DNA of 64,000 bases from Tetmemena sp. SeJ-2015 (taxonomy: Eukaryota > Ciliophora > Spirotrichea > Sporadotrichida > Oxytrichidae), in NCBI GenBank assembly GCA_027382625.1, contig JAJKFJ010020979.1, forward strand, positions 62,001 through 126,000, written 5' to 3'. Positions within the stretch are counted from its first letter, which is position 1, and every line of letters starts with the position of its first letter. Below the pieces are notes generated by a model. The model made no database searches, was not told where the DNA came from, and was given only the letters and a program-made list of their open reading frames with translations. Positions 25,115 through 36,384 of the stretch are shown piece after piece. The position numbers were made by a program, and so were the translations under genes.

Positions 25115-26034
25115 ATGGGGATGAGGAAAATATCTGGATAATTTAGCTCTGAAGTGAAGGAGCTTTGCTATACGAGTGCTGTTTTCAAGTAACCAATAAT
25201 ATTAAAAGCAGCATACTACTTGCAGAAGCATTTTGATAAGTATTTCACAGTGGATGTTTAGTCGAACTACTGGTGTTCTAGTTGCTTAACTTACAATTCC
25301 TATTACAAGTAAACAATATCCCTAGGGTATGGCTTTTCTATTAAAAGCCAAGAGAGAGATTAAGACTCCTCTGATTCAGAGGAAGAGGAAGAAGAAGATT
25401 AATAACCCCAATCTAAAAGCTACAAGAAGAAAAATGCTAAAAATGCGAAGGCACGGCGCTAAGAAGAAAGTGAACCTCTAGAATTAGTTTACGCATTTGA
25501 AGTGCCGTTCAGAACATGTAAGAATTGCAAAAGCCAGATGGATATTAATCTTAGCGAGGAAGAGAAAGAGACAGTCATCGATTATTTTCACGAAAGTGTA
25601 ATGGAAACATTGAAACTTGCTGTTTATTTTTGTTGAATGAGATAGGAAAGAAGAACTCCCCTAAACCTTCTAAAAAAGTAAAAGCGGAAAAGAGTAAAAC
25701 AGTATAAGCAGAAAAGGGTAAAAAGAAGAAGAGTACTAAAGCAAATGAAGAAATTAAGGAGGTTCTCGATACAAGTTTAGCTGCGGTGAGTATGCTCTGC
25801 GAGAAAATTAAAAGCTTGGAGTAAAAGAATGAAGAGCAGGAATAGTTAATCGTGAGACAAAAAAGAGAAAACTTATAGGCACTAATTAATTCAGTAGGTT
25901 TTAATCATAAGCTTATTAAATAATGTAAATTTAAGAGTTTAGATACTAAAGAGCGAGAGAGATCATACACTAATTTGGATGGATACTTTCGAGGGTACAA
26001 GAAGAATTGGAAAAGTTACAACAAGCGTTATTGA
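25115..26034 (+). CDS. Zinc-ribbon-like basic protein
   Basis: ATG 25115 (MGMRKISGQFSSEVKELCYT). Two Cys pairs, WCSSC (about residue 55) and CKNC (about residue 135), separated by an acidic run of Glu/Asp and a basic segment, could form a Cys4 zinc ribbon. The second half is very Lys-rich (SPKPSKKVKAEKSKTVQAEK and following) with a short helical region and ends FRGYKKNWKSYNKRY at TGA 26032. An 8-bp micro-IES at 25609 is needed to connect the halves. Nuclear or RNA-binding function is inference from composition; no family named. Confidence 0.65.
25609..25616 (+). other. Micro-IES, 8 bp, pointer GAAAC
   Basis: GAAAC at 25604-25608 and 25612-25616 with the spacer ATT. Removing 8 bases joins DYFHESVMET to CCLFLLNEIGKKNSPKPSKK; otherwise the frame ends at TGA 25636. 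Confidence 0.55.
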
Positions 26035-26720
26035 ATTAAGAACCTGCAATAAAATATCATGCAGTCAAATGTTCATATTACCGTGTTTCTAATGTATTTT
26101 AAAATGATCGAATAGTAATTAAAGCTATATTTATCAACAATGATTTATCTCTTTTATTTTAACTAATAGTACTTATGCATTTAATTTTATTTAATTTTTT
26201 ATCCTAATAGCTAATTTAAATAGCAACATATTTGCAATAAAATAAGCGACTAATATGATATAAAATCTGTAAATTTAGGATTTAGTTTGATTAACACTCT
26301 TTCGATAAAAATCTAATTTACTAACCATTCAAAAATAATATTGATAAGATAAAATAAAAGAAGAAGAGAGATATCATCATTAACATCTAAAATAAGTATT
26401 TGAAATAAGACATCATAGATAATTAATCAGTTTTATTTTAATCTTCCCACTAGATAAATCTTTTACTTTGGGTATGCCAGTATTTAGTTTGTAAATTGTA
26501 AACGAGATGAATAGAATGAGAAGATGATAATTTAAATTCAAAATGCATTGAGAAAGTTGAGAGTAATTTGTTTCTTTGAGAGTTGTATTGAAAAGAGGGT
26601 GATTGAATAGTAATTTATATAATTATTGATATTATAACTATCACTACACATCATCCATCCCAACAGCAAACAAACAACCAAACATCAACACACATCTACA
26701 CAAGAACACAAAACATCACT
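26035..26720. other. AT-rich spacer and GBP upstream region
   Basis: No gene. The last 80 bases before ATG 26721 are A/C-rich with repeated ACAACA-type motifs, a likely 5' leader of the GTPase gene. Confidence 0.5.
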
Positions 26721-29700
26721 ATGAACAACACTCAATCAGCTTTCAGAGAGGAAGCTATTCCCTTCGTTATCTTCAACAATGAGAAGAGAAGTAAGTCGAG
26801 TCCATCTCCCATTTCCAAAGGCGAAAATTAAATTTGAAAAGCTATTGAATGATGGTGGTTAGAACTTTTCTGTTTTTAGTTTTCGAGGTCAATGAAGAGT
26901 GCTTGGATTTCCTAAAGCAGCTCAATTCACCCATCGGCATCATCTCAGTCGCAGGCATGTACAGAACTGGAAAGAGCTACCTCCTCAATCGCATGCTGCT
27001 CAACAGATCAGGCGGCTTTGGAGTAGGACCTACTATTAACCCTTGCACCAAGGTACGTATTCATCCCGCCCCTTCACCCATTATTCATAGGTCAAATTTC
27101 TTTAAAGTTTGATTAAAGATTAATCAGATCTGCGATAACAGAAATAATTGCACTCATATTTCTAATTTAAAGCAAAATTTATAAGAAAAGCCAATCAACC
27201 CTTTAAAAGACCCTTATATTCAAATTTATAAACTTGATTCTTACCATTTTTTGCTAGGGAGTTTGGATCTGGGGCAAGCCTATTTCTGGATTTTCACCAG
27301 AGGGAGAGCCAATAAACGTGATAGTGCTTGATACTGAAGGACTGGGAGCCTTGGATGAGGACTCTAATCACGATGTGCGTATCTTCTCTCTAGCCATCCT
27401 GATTTCGTCTTACTTCATCTACAACTCAGTCGGCTCAATCGACGAGAATGCTCTCTCCAGTCTTTCACTAGTTATAAACCTCACTAAGCATATCCACCTC
27501 AAGTCAACAGGCATGCAAGATGATGTTGACCCTGAGGAATACGCCCAATATTTCCCTTCATTCATGTGGGTAGTCAGAGATTTCGCACTCCAACTTATCG
27601 ATCTTGAGGGAGAGCCTATGACTTCCAAAGAGTATCTTGAGAAGGCTCTTACACCTTCAATTATGTAATTATAAGTATCACATGTTCAATCAATGGTAAT
27701 ATAACCTCAAAAGGGATTCTCAGATGGAGTGGAGTAGAAGAATCGCATCCGCCGCATGCTCAAATCTTTCTTCAAGGAGAGAGATTGCTGCACTATGATC
27801 AGACCTCTTACCAAGGACATATATAGATATCTTCATTTCTTTTAAGAGGAGGAAAACTTGTAAAACCTAGAGAAAATGGAGTTAGACGAGTTAAGACCAG
27901 AGTTTATAGATCAAGTGATGCAACTCAGAAGAAAGGTCATCAATCGCATCAAGCCCAAAATGATGCACGGGAAGAAGTTGAATGGACTCATGCTCTACAA
28001 CTTAGCCCTCAGTTATGTAGAAGCTATCAACAAGGGAGCTGTACCTAATATTGAATCGGCTTGGAGCTATATCTGCAAAAACGAGTGCTTGAAAGCTTCA
28101 TTATTTATCTCAACTTTGCTCTTTTTAGGTGAAGCTTAGATGGACTCTTATGAAAAATTTGAACGCCACATGAGTGACAACTTCGAGCTAAGATCTCCAC
28201 TGTTTGAGGAGGAGCTTAAGGAAATTTACATCGATGCAAAGAAGATGGCTATGGACGAATTCGGAAAAGTGGCAGTTGGAGAAGTCCAGCGCTAATTCTT
28301 AATTGAGCTCAAGGATAAAATAAAGCACAAGTACAATTAATTCAGAAATGAGAACGAAAAATAGGCTGAGGTAAGTGCTTAAATAAAGTAAACTTTACCC
28401 ATTGAAAAATTGGGTCTTGTTGAGTTGTGGTATTAAATAGATAAGAGCGACAATGCTTGTCTATTAAATTTCAAATTCAGTATGTGAGAGTGAATGGGAT
28501 GATGATCTAATGTTTGCTGCGTTCTTTATGACAATCCCTGTGATTCTTACCCTTAGCTAAACAACTCTGATCCTTCACTCTCACATACTCAACTCATATG
28601 ATGATATGTCATCCTCTCATTTCTCTATTTTGGTGTTCTGATAATTTTGTAGCAACAATTCCTGATATTCCTGCAAAACAACTACGTGATGATTGAGCGT
28701 AAACTTAAGAACCAGGAGTACAACTCCATCTACGAACTTTTTGAGGAACTCAAGGGCTTCCAAAACTTTTGCTTAGAGAATGGCCCTCCAGGACCCAACA
28801 GAAGATAAATCTTAGCTGAGTTTTAATAATCATCTCTATTTATTACCACTCTCACATTTTCTTTATGAAATAGAAGTTCAGCTTGAAGGGGTTGGGAGAA
28901 GCAGCAGAGTTCTTCCTTAAGAACATCTCAAATGAGCTTTACCTGCAAAGACAGATTGCTGAGGAGACAGTTAAAAAGCTCCAATAAGAATTGAAGGAAC
29001 AGAAGGATGAAAGTAGAGCAAGACTCGACTAGCTAGAGACTAAGACAAGACAACTTGAAATTGAGAGAGCAGAGATTAGCGCCAAAGAGCAGTCACTCAA
29101 AGAGAATCTAGCACAGATCCACAAGGAAAAGGAGCAGTTGGAAATTGAAATGACTGAAAGGATAAATCACATGAAGAGAGATAATGCTCGCTAATTGGAT
29201 GAAGCAAAAAATAAGATCTAACAGTCAGAAGAGTAGCAGAAGGAAATGTACCGCCAGCGTATGGCAGCAGAGTCCGAGTTCGACAAACAGAAAGCTCTTC
29301 TAGAGTAGAGACTGGAGTTCCTTGAGAAGCAGTTGGAGGATTCTCAACGCAAGGAGAGAGAAGCTGTTGGTGAGTTGAAGGCTCAAAAGAAGGAGCATTT
29401 CTCTGCTGTTAAGGAGGTGCAGACAAAGTTAGAGCAACAGCTTAAAGACCTTAGTAAGAAAGCTGAGGAGCAGGCAGAAGCACTTTTCGAATGGGAGAGC
29501 AAGTATTAGGACCTTGAGACTAAGTACGACTAGGAAGTGTAAAGACTTGAAGATGTGCTAATCAGATGAAGAGAGAGTTAACGAAGACTAGAGATAATGG
29601 TGGTGAACTCCAGAAGACTTATGATGCTCTTAAGAAGAAATACTTCAATTTATTATAAAAATACAACGAGGAGGTTGAGAATCTAAGAGCATCTTCTCAG

Positions 29701-32698
29701 GATGAGCAAGAACAGAAAATCTAGCATATCTCCAATCTTGAAGAGAAGATTCTCCTTCTTGAGCAGTCTCTTGACTATAATTTTCCTATTGATTACTTAT
29801 ATGACATGAGCAAGCAGAAATGGGAGAAGGACCAAGCAATCTACTAGCAAAAGAACGAGTTCCTAGATCTCTAGCTGAGAGAAGAGCGCACCAGAAATGA
29901 CGAATAGAGGTAACAGCACGAGTAGATGCTTCGTAATCTCCAGTTAAGGGAAAGAGACTCAGTCATCGGCAAGGAAGAAGCCAGTAAACGCATACAGGAG
30001 ATTAAGGATCAGCAAATGCAAGAGTATAGAGAACTTGAGGCTAGATACGAATAAATCAGAAAGCGCATGCAAGAGCAAGTAGATTAGCTCACAGAGCGCA
30101 ACTAAGAACTCGAACTCTCACTTAAGATACAGATTGAAGATTATCAAAAGGAGATTCAGGTACTTAGAGAATAGCTCTCCACTTCTGAAGAGCAAAAGGC
30201 AAGAGCTCTGGACTAGATAAAAACTCTCGATACCCAAAAGCTGAAGCTCATGGAGGAAAGTGAGCAAAGAGGAAAGCTAAAGGTATTTGAGCTTGAAAGA
30301 GAGCTAGAGGACAAGTAATTAGAGCTAGAGGAGGCTGTTAGGGAGATGCAGCAACGCTCTGAGGAATATTAGCTCAGCTGAGAATTTGCTATGAGCAGGA
30401 GAAGGACAGGCTTGAGAAGCGTATCAATGATGAGAAAGACAGAGCCCAAAAGCGCTTCCTTCAAATGACTGAGGATTACGAGCAAAAGCTCAGAGATGAA
30501 CAGAATCGCTATGAGGAGGATGCTTCTTTAGCCCAAGAGGAGTTCCAAGTAAAGGAAAGAGAGATGCAAGATTACATCAGTCAACTTGAGCACGAACTTT
30601 CTTTGAAGTCTCAACAGCTTGAGAATCTGGAAAATTACCTAGCTGAGACTAAGGAAGCTCTCAACAAGATTCAGAACATGTCTCAGAGCCAAATGGATCA
30701 GCAGTTGGATAAATTCAACGAGGAGCGCAAGGAGCTGATAAGTAAGATCGAGAAGCTCACATCTGAGATCACTCGCAAGGAGAGGTCTATCACTACCCTT
30801 GAGAATCAGAAGGACTCTCTAACTTAACAACTAGCCCAAAAGGACAAGCAACTGCAGGAACTGAGAAAAGAGCAATTCTCTGAGAAAGGAGAGTTACAGG
30901 AGAAGATAGAGCAACTCAGAGCTAAGCAGCAAGAAACTCTTGATGAACTCACTCAGAGAAAGATTGACTTCGAGAGAGATAAGGCTCTCAAGAGTCAGCA
31001 ACTGTAGTTCCAAGAACAGAGAATCTAAGAACTATCCAGACAGCTTGAAGATACCATCACGTTATTTCATACTTGCTAAATGATAGCCTATTTATAATCA
31101 AGAGATACGACGAGCGTCTGAGATTCGAGAGAGAAGAATCTCAGCGTGACACCTCTGAGAAGGTTGCTCGCATTCAGTCTGAGAAAGAGCAGTCTGATAT
31201 GAAATATGATTAGAAGCGCAAAGCCTTGAAGGACCTAGAATCAACTATCTCCAAGTAGATGGCACAAATGGAAAGGGAGAGAGCTGTTCAGCAGGAGAAG
31301 ATTATCAACCTGGAGGCCAAGAATCAAGAACTCATAAGAAGCTATGAAGCTGAAGTAGCCAGACTCAGGCAAGACAACGAGCAACTTAATGCTGCTCTCT
31401 ATGGTGATAAGGCCCAAATCCAGGCTGAAGTAGACAAGTGGAAGAAAGAGTATGCTGAGATGGAGCGTCAGCACACTGATGTCTCTAACAACTACGACCG
31501 CGACAGAGCTCTATGGGAGAACAAGTTCAAGTTCCAGGAGCAGCAGAGGGATCAATTGAAGAAGGACCTTGATGAGAACTCAAAGAAATTCAACCAGACT
31601 CTTGAGACTCTCCAGAAGCAGTCTCAAGACTAGAAGGCCAAGCAGGAGATGCAACACTAGGCTGCATTCGCAAACTTTGAAGCCAGATTCAATCAACGCA
31701 TGAAGGAAGTGAACGAGCAAAACAACGCTCTAGTTGGTGAACTTCAGAGCAAGAACAAGCAGCTGGAAAGAGAGAACAAACTGCTCCAAGAGAAGTGGGA
31801 TCTTAGCAACAGAAGCAAGATGAATGAGCAGGGCTCAATGGAAAAGAAGTTAGAGAAGGCGCTCGAAACTGAGGCAAGGCTGCAGGACGAGCTTGAGCAA
31901 ATTAAGAATGAGAGAGATGCCAAGATCAGAGAATACCAAGCCATGCTCGATAAAGAAAGAGAAATCTACAAGTAGAAACTACGCGACTAGGATTCTAAGG
32001 GCAGCTCATCCCACTACAAGGTGACAGAGCAGATGATGAACTTTGAAAAGGAGAGAGCCAAGTGGGAACACGAAAAGTCTTACTTGCTCAGTTAGAAGGA
32101 AGACGCTGTAGAGGCCCAGTAAAGACTTGAAAAGAAGGTAGAGCAGCTACTCAGAGAGAATGAAAAGTACAAGAACGATTTGAGAGCTAACAGACAGAAT
32201 CTCTACAAGGCTCAGGCTAACACTACCACTTACCAAGGAGCCATGGTCGGCGCTAAGATCCTCAACCAAATGGGATCTTTGGGATCATTTGCAGGAAAGT
32301 TAGGCTAAACCGGCTAGACAGGATCAGGTCTGTCAGTTGGACTGTCAGGAACAGTGTTTGGTAAGGATGGATCTGCCACTGACCGCTCTACTTACCTAGG
32401 CAAAGATAGTGGAGTCGACAAGTCATTCGTGAGCTCAGGTGGCTTTGGCTTGGGAAGTGGTCTTGGAGGAGGATTCTTAGGCGGCAACGTGTCTTCATCT
32501 CATTAGGGTGCAGTAAGCGGCATTAGTGGACTAGGCACAGGTGGACTCGATTCATCTCTCCTACACAACAACATCCTCAGCACTCCCTCAAGTGAAAAGT
32601 CACATGGTAGAACAAGTGCCTTCTCTCCCAACCCCAGCGACTCTCAGTCAAATTAAAGTTATTAAGATAGTTTAAATAAAATGAGAAATATATTCTGA
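26721..32698 (+). CDS. Giant GBP-family GTPase with long coiled coil
   Basis: Guanylate-binding-protein GTPase of the dynamin superfamily. N-terminal G domain: P-loop GMYRTGKSYLLNRMLLNRSG, DTEGLGALDED (G3), MWVVRDFALQL (the RD motif that replaces NKxD in GBPs). Then a GBP-type helical domain (ELRPEFIDQVMQLRRK, ALSYVEAINKGAVPNIESAW), followed by about 1,300 residues of unbroken heptad-like coiled coil and a Gly/Ser-rich tail (GGFGLGSGLGGGFLGGNVSS). Mature length is about 1,700 residues, against roughly 600 for animal GBPs. Introns: 26791-26879, 27053-27257, 28371-28652. At least eight IESs, many in-frame. Nucleotide-dependent membrane or cytoskeletal scaffold function is inference. Stop TGA 32696-32698. 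Confidence 0.9.
27657..27707 (+). other. Cryptic in-frame IES, pointer ACCT
   Basis: ACCT at 27653-27656 and 27704-27707; 51 bases, no TGA. Excision joins EYLEKALTP to QKGFSDGVEQKNRIRRMLKS, giving the spacing seen in other GBPs. Confidence 0.7.
27818..27850 (+). other. Cryptic in-frame IES, pointer GGA
   Basis: GGA at 27815-27817 and 27848-27850; 33 bases. Excision turns RPLTKD-IYRYLHFFQ-EEENLQNLEK into RPLTKEENLQNLEKMELDEL, close to the GBP consensus. Confidence 0.6.
28099..28137 (+). other. Cryptic in-frame IES, pointer AAGCTT
   Basis: AAGCTT at 28093-28098 and 28132-28137; 39 bases, AT-rich and hydrophobic if translated. Excision joins YICKNECLKA to QMDSYEKFERHMSDNF. Confidence 0.65.
28371..28652 (+). 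other. GBP intron 3 with a 16-nt inverted repeat
   Basis: GTAAGT...TTTGTAG, in phase between NENEKQAE and QQFLIFLQNNYVMIER. It holds the inverted repeat AGTATGTGAGAGTGAA (28479-28494) and its exact complement at 28574-28589, an 80-base hairpin loop between. Confidence 0.75.
28823..28878 (+). other. IES, pointer AGTT
   Basis: AGTT at 28819-28822 and 28875-28878. Excision joins GPNRRQILAEF to SLKGLGEAAEFFLKNISNEL and corrects the frame. Confidence 0.75.
29558..29568 (+). other. Micro-IES, 11 bp, pointer TG
   Basis: TG at 29556-29557 and 29567-29568. Removing 11 bases joins QEVQRLEDV to KRELTKTRDNGGELQKTYD, avoiding TGA at 29567. Confidence 0.5.
29776..29805 (+). other. Cryptic in-frame IES, pointer TGAC
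   Basis: TGAC at 29772-29775 and 29802-29805; 30 bases. The translated insert (YNFPIDYLYD) would break the coiled coil; excision gives EQSLDMSKQKWEKDQ. Confidence 0.6.
30370..30392 (+). other. IES, 23 bp, pointer TAT
   Basis: TAT at 30367-30369 and 30390-30392. Excision joins EMQQRSEEY to EQEKDRLEKRINDEKDRAQ and removes a TGA. Confidence 0.65.
31060..31100 (+). other. IES, pointer ATCA
   Basis: ATCA at 31056-31059 and 31097-31100. Excision joins LSRQLEDTI to KRYDERLRFEREESQRDTS in frame. Confidence 0.75.
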
Positions 32699-33070
32699 CA
32701 GTTTTATTAAAATAAAAATATAAATAAACTACCCTTTCAAAGCTTAAACTGGCCATTTACGAGGATTATTTTCACACGACATAAATTTTATATCAATAGA
32801 AGTTTCTAAGATTTGGTCTAAGCCCGAATATTATTTGATTTTAATTGAATTTATTCTGATGGTTGCTTATTAATTTTCTGATCGATAGACTTAATTTAGT
32901 TTTCAAAGATTATTGTAATGTTATACTTGGGTAACCTAAACTACTTGAATTTGTAAAAATACTGGAACTTAGAACTCTTGCTGCAATAGTTGAACTTCAT
33001 CACCTAGAGTCAACCCAACCTGGCTTTTACGGGCCAGGAAGCATTTCAAATAATTGCTCAGTGAAAGTAG

Positions 33071-35878
33071 ATGCCAGACATCACCATCTTCCTGAATATA
33101 GAAGAGTTGGGAGTAGATATCTGCTTGAATGTCCCCAATCCAATTCTCGCTCTTCAAACTCAAGCTATGCAGATTCAGGCAGGAGTGGCCACAGGAGTGA
33201 TGGATGTAAGCAGCGTCAATAGTATTCTAGGTGAAGTGGCATAGAGCATACAACTTAAGCATAAATTCTATGAGATAGTCAGGAAGACAGGATTGAACGC
33301 CTTAACAGGACTACCAGAGTTTGAAGTAGTCATCGACACTAGGGAACTATTGGATGGCCAGAGATACATTCTCAGAGAAGCATCTGCAATTAAACAACCA
33401 GCTAATATAGTTTAGAACCATCTTATTACGAGCTAGGTAATTCAAACTTAGGCTGCTCAAATGATTAGCAACAAAGAATAACTTGAAGAGAAGATGAGAC
33501 AAGAAGAACTAAAGCAAAAGCTTATAAGTCTTGCACAGTCAGATATACTATCTAAGTATTCCTCTTCTTAAATTACTCAAAGCAACACTACGAATGATAC
33601 TTCCCAGGACAGCCCGAAGAATCAAAGCTCTAAAAATATCGTATAGTAAGCGCATAGTGACTTCTAAATCTAAATAATGACAAAGGTTGACATCCTTAAA
33701 AGTCTTTAGAAAAAGAGTCAGGAGTCTCAGTCAGAGGTCAAATCTGAAAATACGAAATCCGAAGATCAAAAAGTGTTAATACAGTGTGAAAAACTTTCTG
33801 GAAATGGTACCTCACAAATTCCATTCATTCTAACAAATAAGGTTGGTAAAATGGAGAGATAGATGAATGAAATCCTATAGTCAAGGAATATCATGTCTAA
33901 AGGAGGCAGATAGCCAGTTAAAATACTACCCTTATGCCCAAATTACAAAAAAGTATATAACATAAAGAGAAATCCACACATCTCATTATCAGACTTGTAT
34001 GTACTTCCACACTACGAGGCTCTTGAAAATCCAGCAGTGCCTTTTCCTCTTAGGATGGGTCATCATTACAGAGATCTTAACAAAATAGACTTGCAAGTAA
34101 TGACACCTGACTTTGAAGATTTAGCAAACTCTATTTAGAATAGTTGAATAGTGTCTAAGGAGCTTCTGTAGACTCAAGTTCGATAGCTTTGTATTGATAG
34201 AGGTTTTAGAATTGGGTAGGGTTCTAATTTAATGACTTAGGTCCATTTTCAGTGTACAAAGATCACAAGGTTGAAAGCCCTCGACCCTGGCTGTGTAGAT
34301 GAATTAGTTAACTGTCCTTTCTCTCTTGTTTATGAGAGGATGCCCGAAATTGTATCTCAAGAATTTTTTGACTAAATCACGCCCATGGACAATTCAACTT
34401 TCATGGGTTAAAAAGAGTGAATAGATGTATTAGGATGAATAAGAAATACTTTAAGGAGAGAGTGATTCTGAAAATGCCAATATAAACTAGCCACCCTCAG
34501 CTTCTGAATTTACTGAGTACTTCCCTCAGCAAATAAAAACAGAGTAACAGACTTAATTAAATTAAACCTAAAGCTGCTTGGACTAGACAGTCAACTAAAT
34601 TAAGGGCGACTTTAAAAAGTTGCAAGAAGCTTAAACTAAGCGTGTGAATAGAGAAAATACAGGCTACTATCTCTTGAAGTACAGACCTTATCATAATCAT
34701 AAACTGAAGACTTACTACCCTGACTCTTTGCCACCTGATGAATAATTTGAGGAGCCATTTGACGCACGAAGAATAGATCATGTAATTTTGAAAGAACATC
34801 TCAAAGAAATAACAAGTAAAGCAAAGCAGTGCAAGTTCCAGCTTAAAGAAACTCAACTTGAACAAATTATCACTCTGTAGAAATCTGAGACAAAGATTAT
34901 CAGACTTAAATATGATCAAAGCCCGCAACTCATTTTAGAATAAGAGGACTGTAAAGATGAGCATTTTGAAAGGCAGAAAATGATAAACAGTTTATCTGAT
35001 GTGCTTGATAACTGCATTCGCAAAATTCAAAAGGGTAAAATCGATCTTCAATAGCTCCACTCTAAACTTTTAACTCCAAGACATATTCTTCCCTTTGAAA
35101 TTCAACAATAATTGAATTAGTAGTAGGAAAATTCAATACACAACAGGTTAACATCAAGATAAATTAGCCAGAGAGAAAAGAGAAGCAGAGAGAATTAAAC
35201 TCTCATAAATAAGACTCCTCTACTTGGCAAGCGTCAAGTGAGAGAGCATATAGAATAACAGCTCACTCGATTTTAAGTGTTGGAGAAGAATAGTTCGAAG
35301 AAGAGGAAGAAAACATATGAGGAGATGATAATTGGCACAAGCGATGAAGATGGTGGAGGTATATTTGAAGATGAGGAAGAAATAAATGAGCACGAAGATG
35401 ATTAGAGGAAGGATAACTATGATCCATTTTTAAATGATTATGGAGATGAACTTGACTTATATGCTCCTCGAAAATAAAAGCAACATGATGATGATCATAG
35501 TAAATAGCTTTATAAATAAAGCAGTCAAAAATAAACTTCAGCTAATTACTTATAATGGGAGAAGCTAGGAATTCGAAGAGAATAAAATTGACAAAGTCCA
35601 GTTTAGGAAAGAAGATAAAACTTTTAAAGGAGGATGGGGAATATTAGCTAAGTTAGAGACAAGGTAGAAAGAAGAAGAACTCTAATACTTAATAAGACCA
35701 ATTTTAAAATGACTAAGTTGCAACAAAGAAAAAAAGAGGAAGACCTAGGCGGATTGATGCTTCTATCTCTTACTAGAGTACTGCAGCATAGTATATCAAT
35801 GCCTTAAAAAGATAAAAGGTTATACCAAAAGACTTAAATTCAAACAGTTAAGGAAGAAATTATGAGGATGATTATTGA
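33071..35878 (+). CDS. AT-hook nuclear protein, unknown
   Basis: ATG 33071 (MPDITIFLNIEELGVDICLN) opens a long frame. Visible parts: Gln-rich helical region to about 33650; a conserved-looking block KILPLCPNYKKVYNIKRN, DLYVLPHYEALENPAVPF, PLRMGHHYRDLNKIDLQV; later YYLLKYRPYHNHKLKTYYPD; an acidic stretch near 35340-35420; and at the C-terminus KKKRGRPRRIDAS, a textbook AT-hook that binds the minor groove of AT-rich DNA. Ends at TGA 35876-35878. Frame changes near 34145, 34410 and 35580 suggest IESs. Chromatin or transcription role is inferred from the AT-hook and acidic tracts; the central block belongs to no family I can name. Confidence 0.65.
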
Positions 35879-36045
35879 TAATTTATTTCAAATATATATT
35901 TTCATAAAAAATTAAAATATTCATCATTCACATTTTAAAATTTAGTGAGTGAGAAGGTAAGAGGATTGAGCAAGATGCTAGTTCTCTAGATTAATGACAT
36001 ATGAATTAAACAAAACAGCAGCACATTAAGAAATCTAAACTGATA

Positions 36046-36369
36046 ATGGCAGCATTTAGAATTCTCATTAGAAAAGAGTATCAGCTCTTAGTTGAGAGAA
36101 TCTAAGCTGCCTCATTAAATCAGAAGGAAGCTAGATAGTTAGACAAGTATCTGCAACCACAAGGGTGCGCAGAAATGAAGAAGGCATAAGTATAATTTCA
36201 GTCGTTATTTTTAAGTTGCTGTTAGATAAGTTCATGCTGTGAATTATTATTAAACCTAAAAATCATTATATACTTACTTGCTCTTTTACTCTAATTAATC
36301 TATAGAGAGGTTTCTTAAAATCTAGGTAAGATGATGCAAATACAAATTTCTAATTTGATAAAATACTGA
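36046..36369 (+). CDS. Possible small protein or orphan gene segment
   Basis: Open under the ciliate code from ATG 36046: AFRILIRKEYQLLVERIQAA, then SLNQKEARQLDKYLQPQGCA. The first ~50 residues look coding; the rest (to TGA 36367) is AT-rich and probably an IES or 3' flank. Could be the 5' piece of a gene whose other segments lie elsewhere. Confidence 0.35.
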
Positions 36370-36384
36370 ACCAGAAGGTGTTTC

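Noticed and set aside
32969..33163. Minus-strand ORF with plausible protein composition
   Set aside because: The plus strand here is the 5' end of a much longer frame (ATG 33071 onward) that continues for 2.8 kb; the minus ORF is its shadow with no extension.
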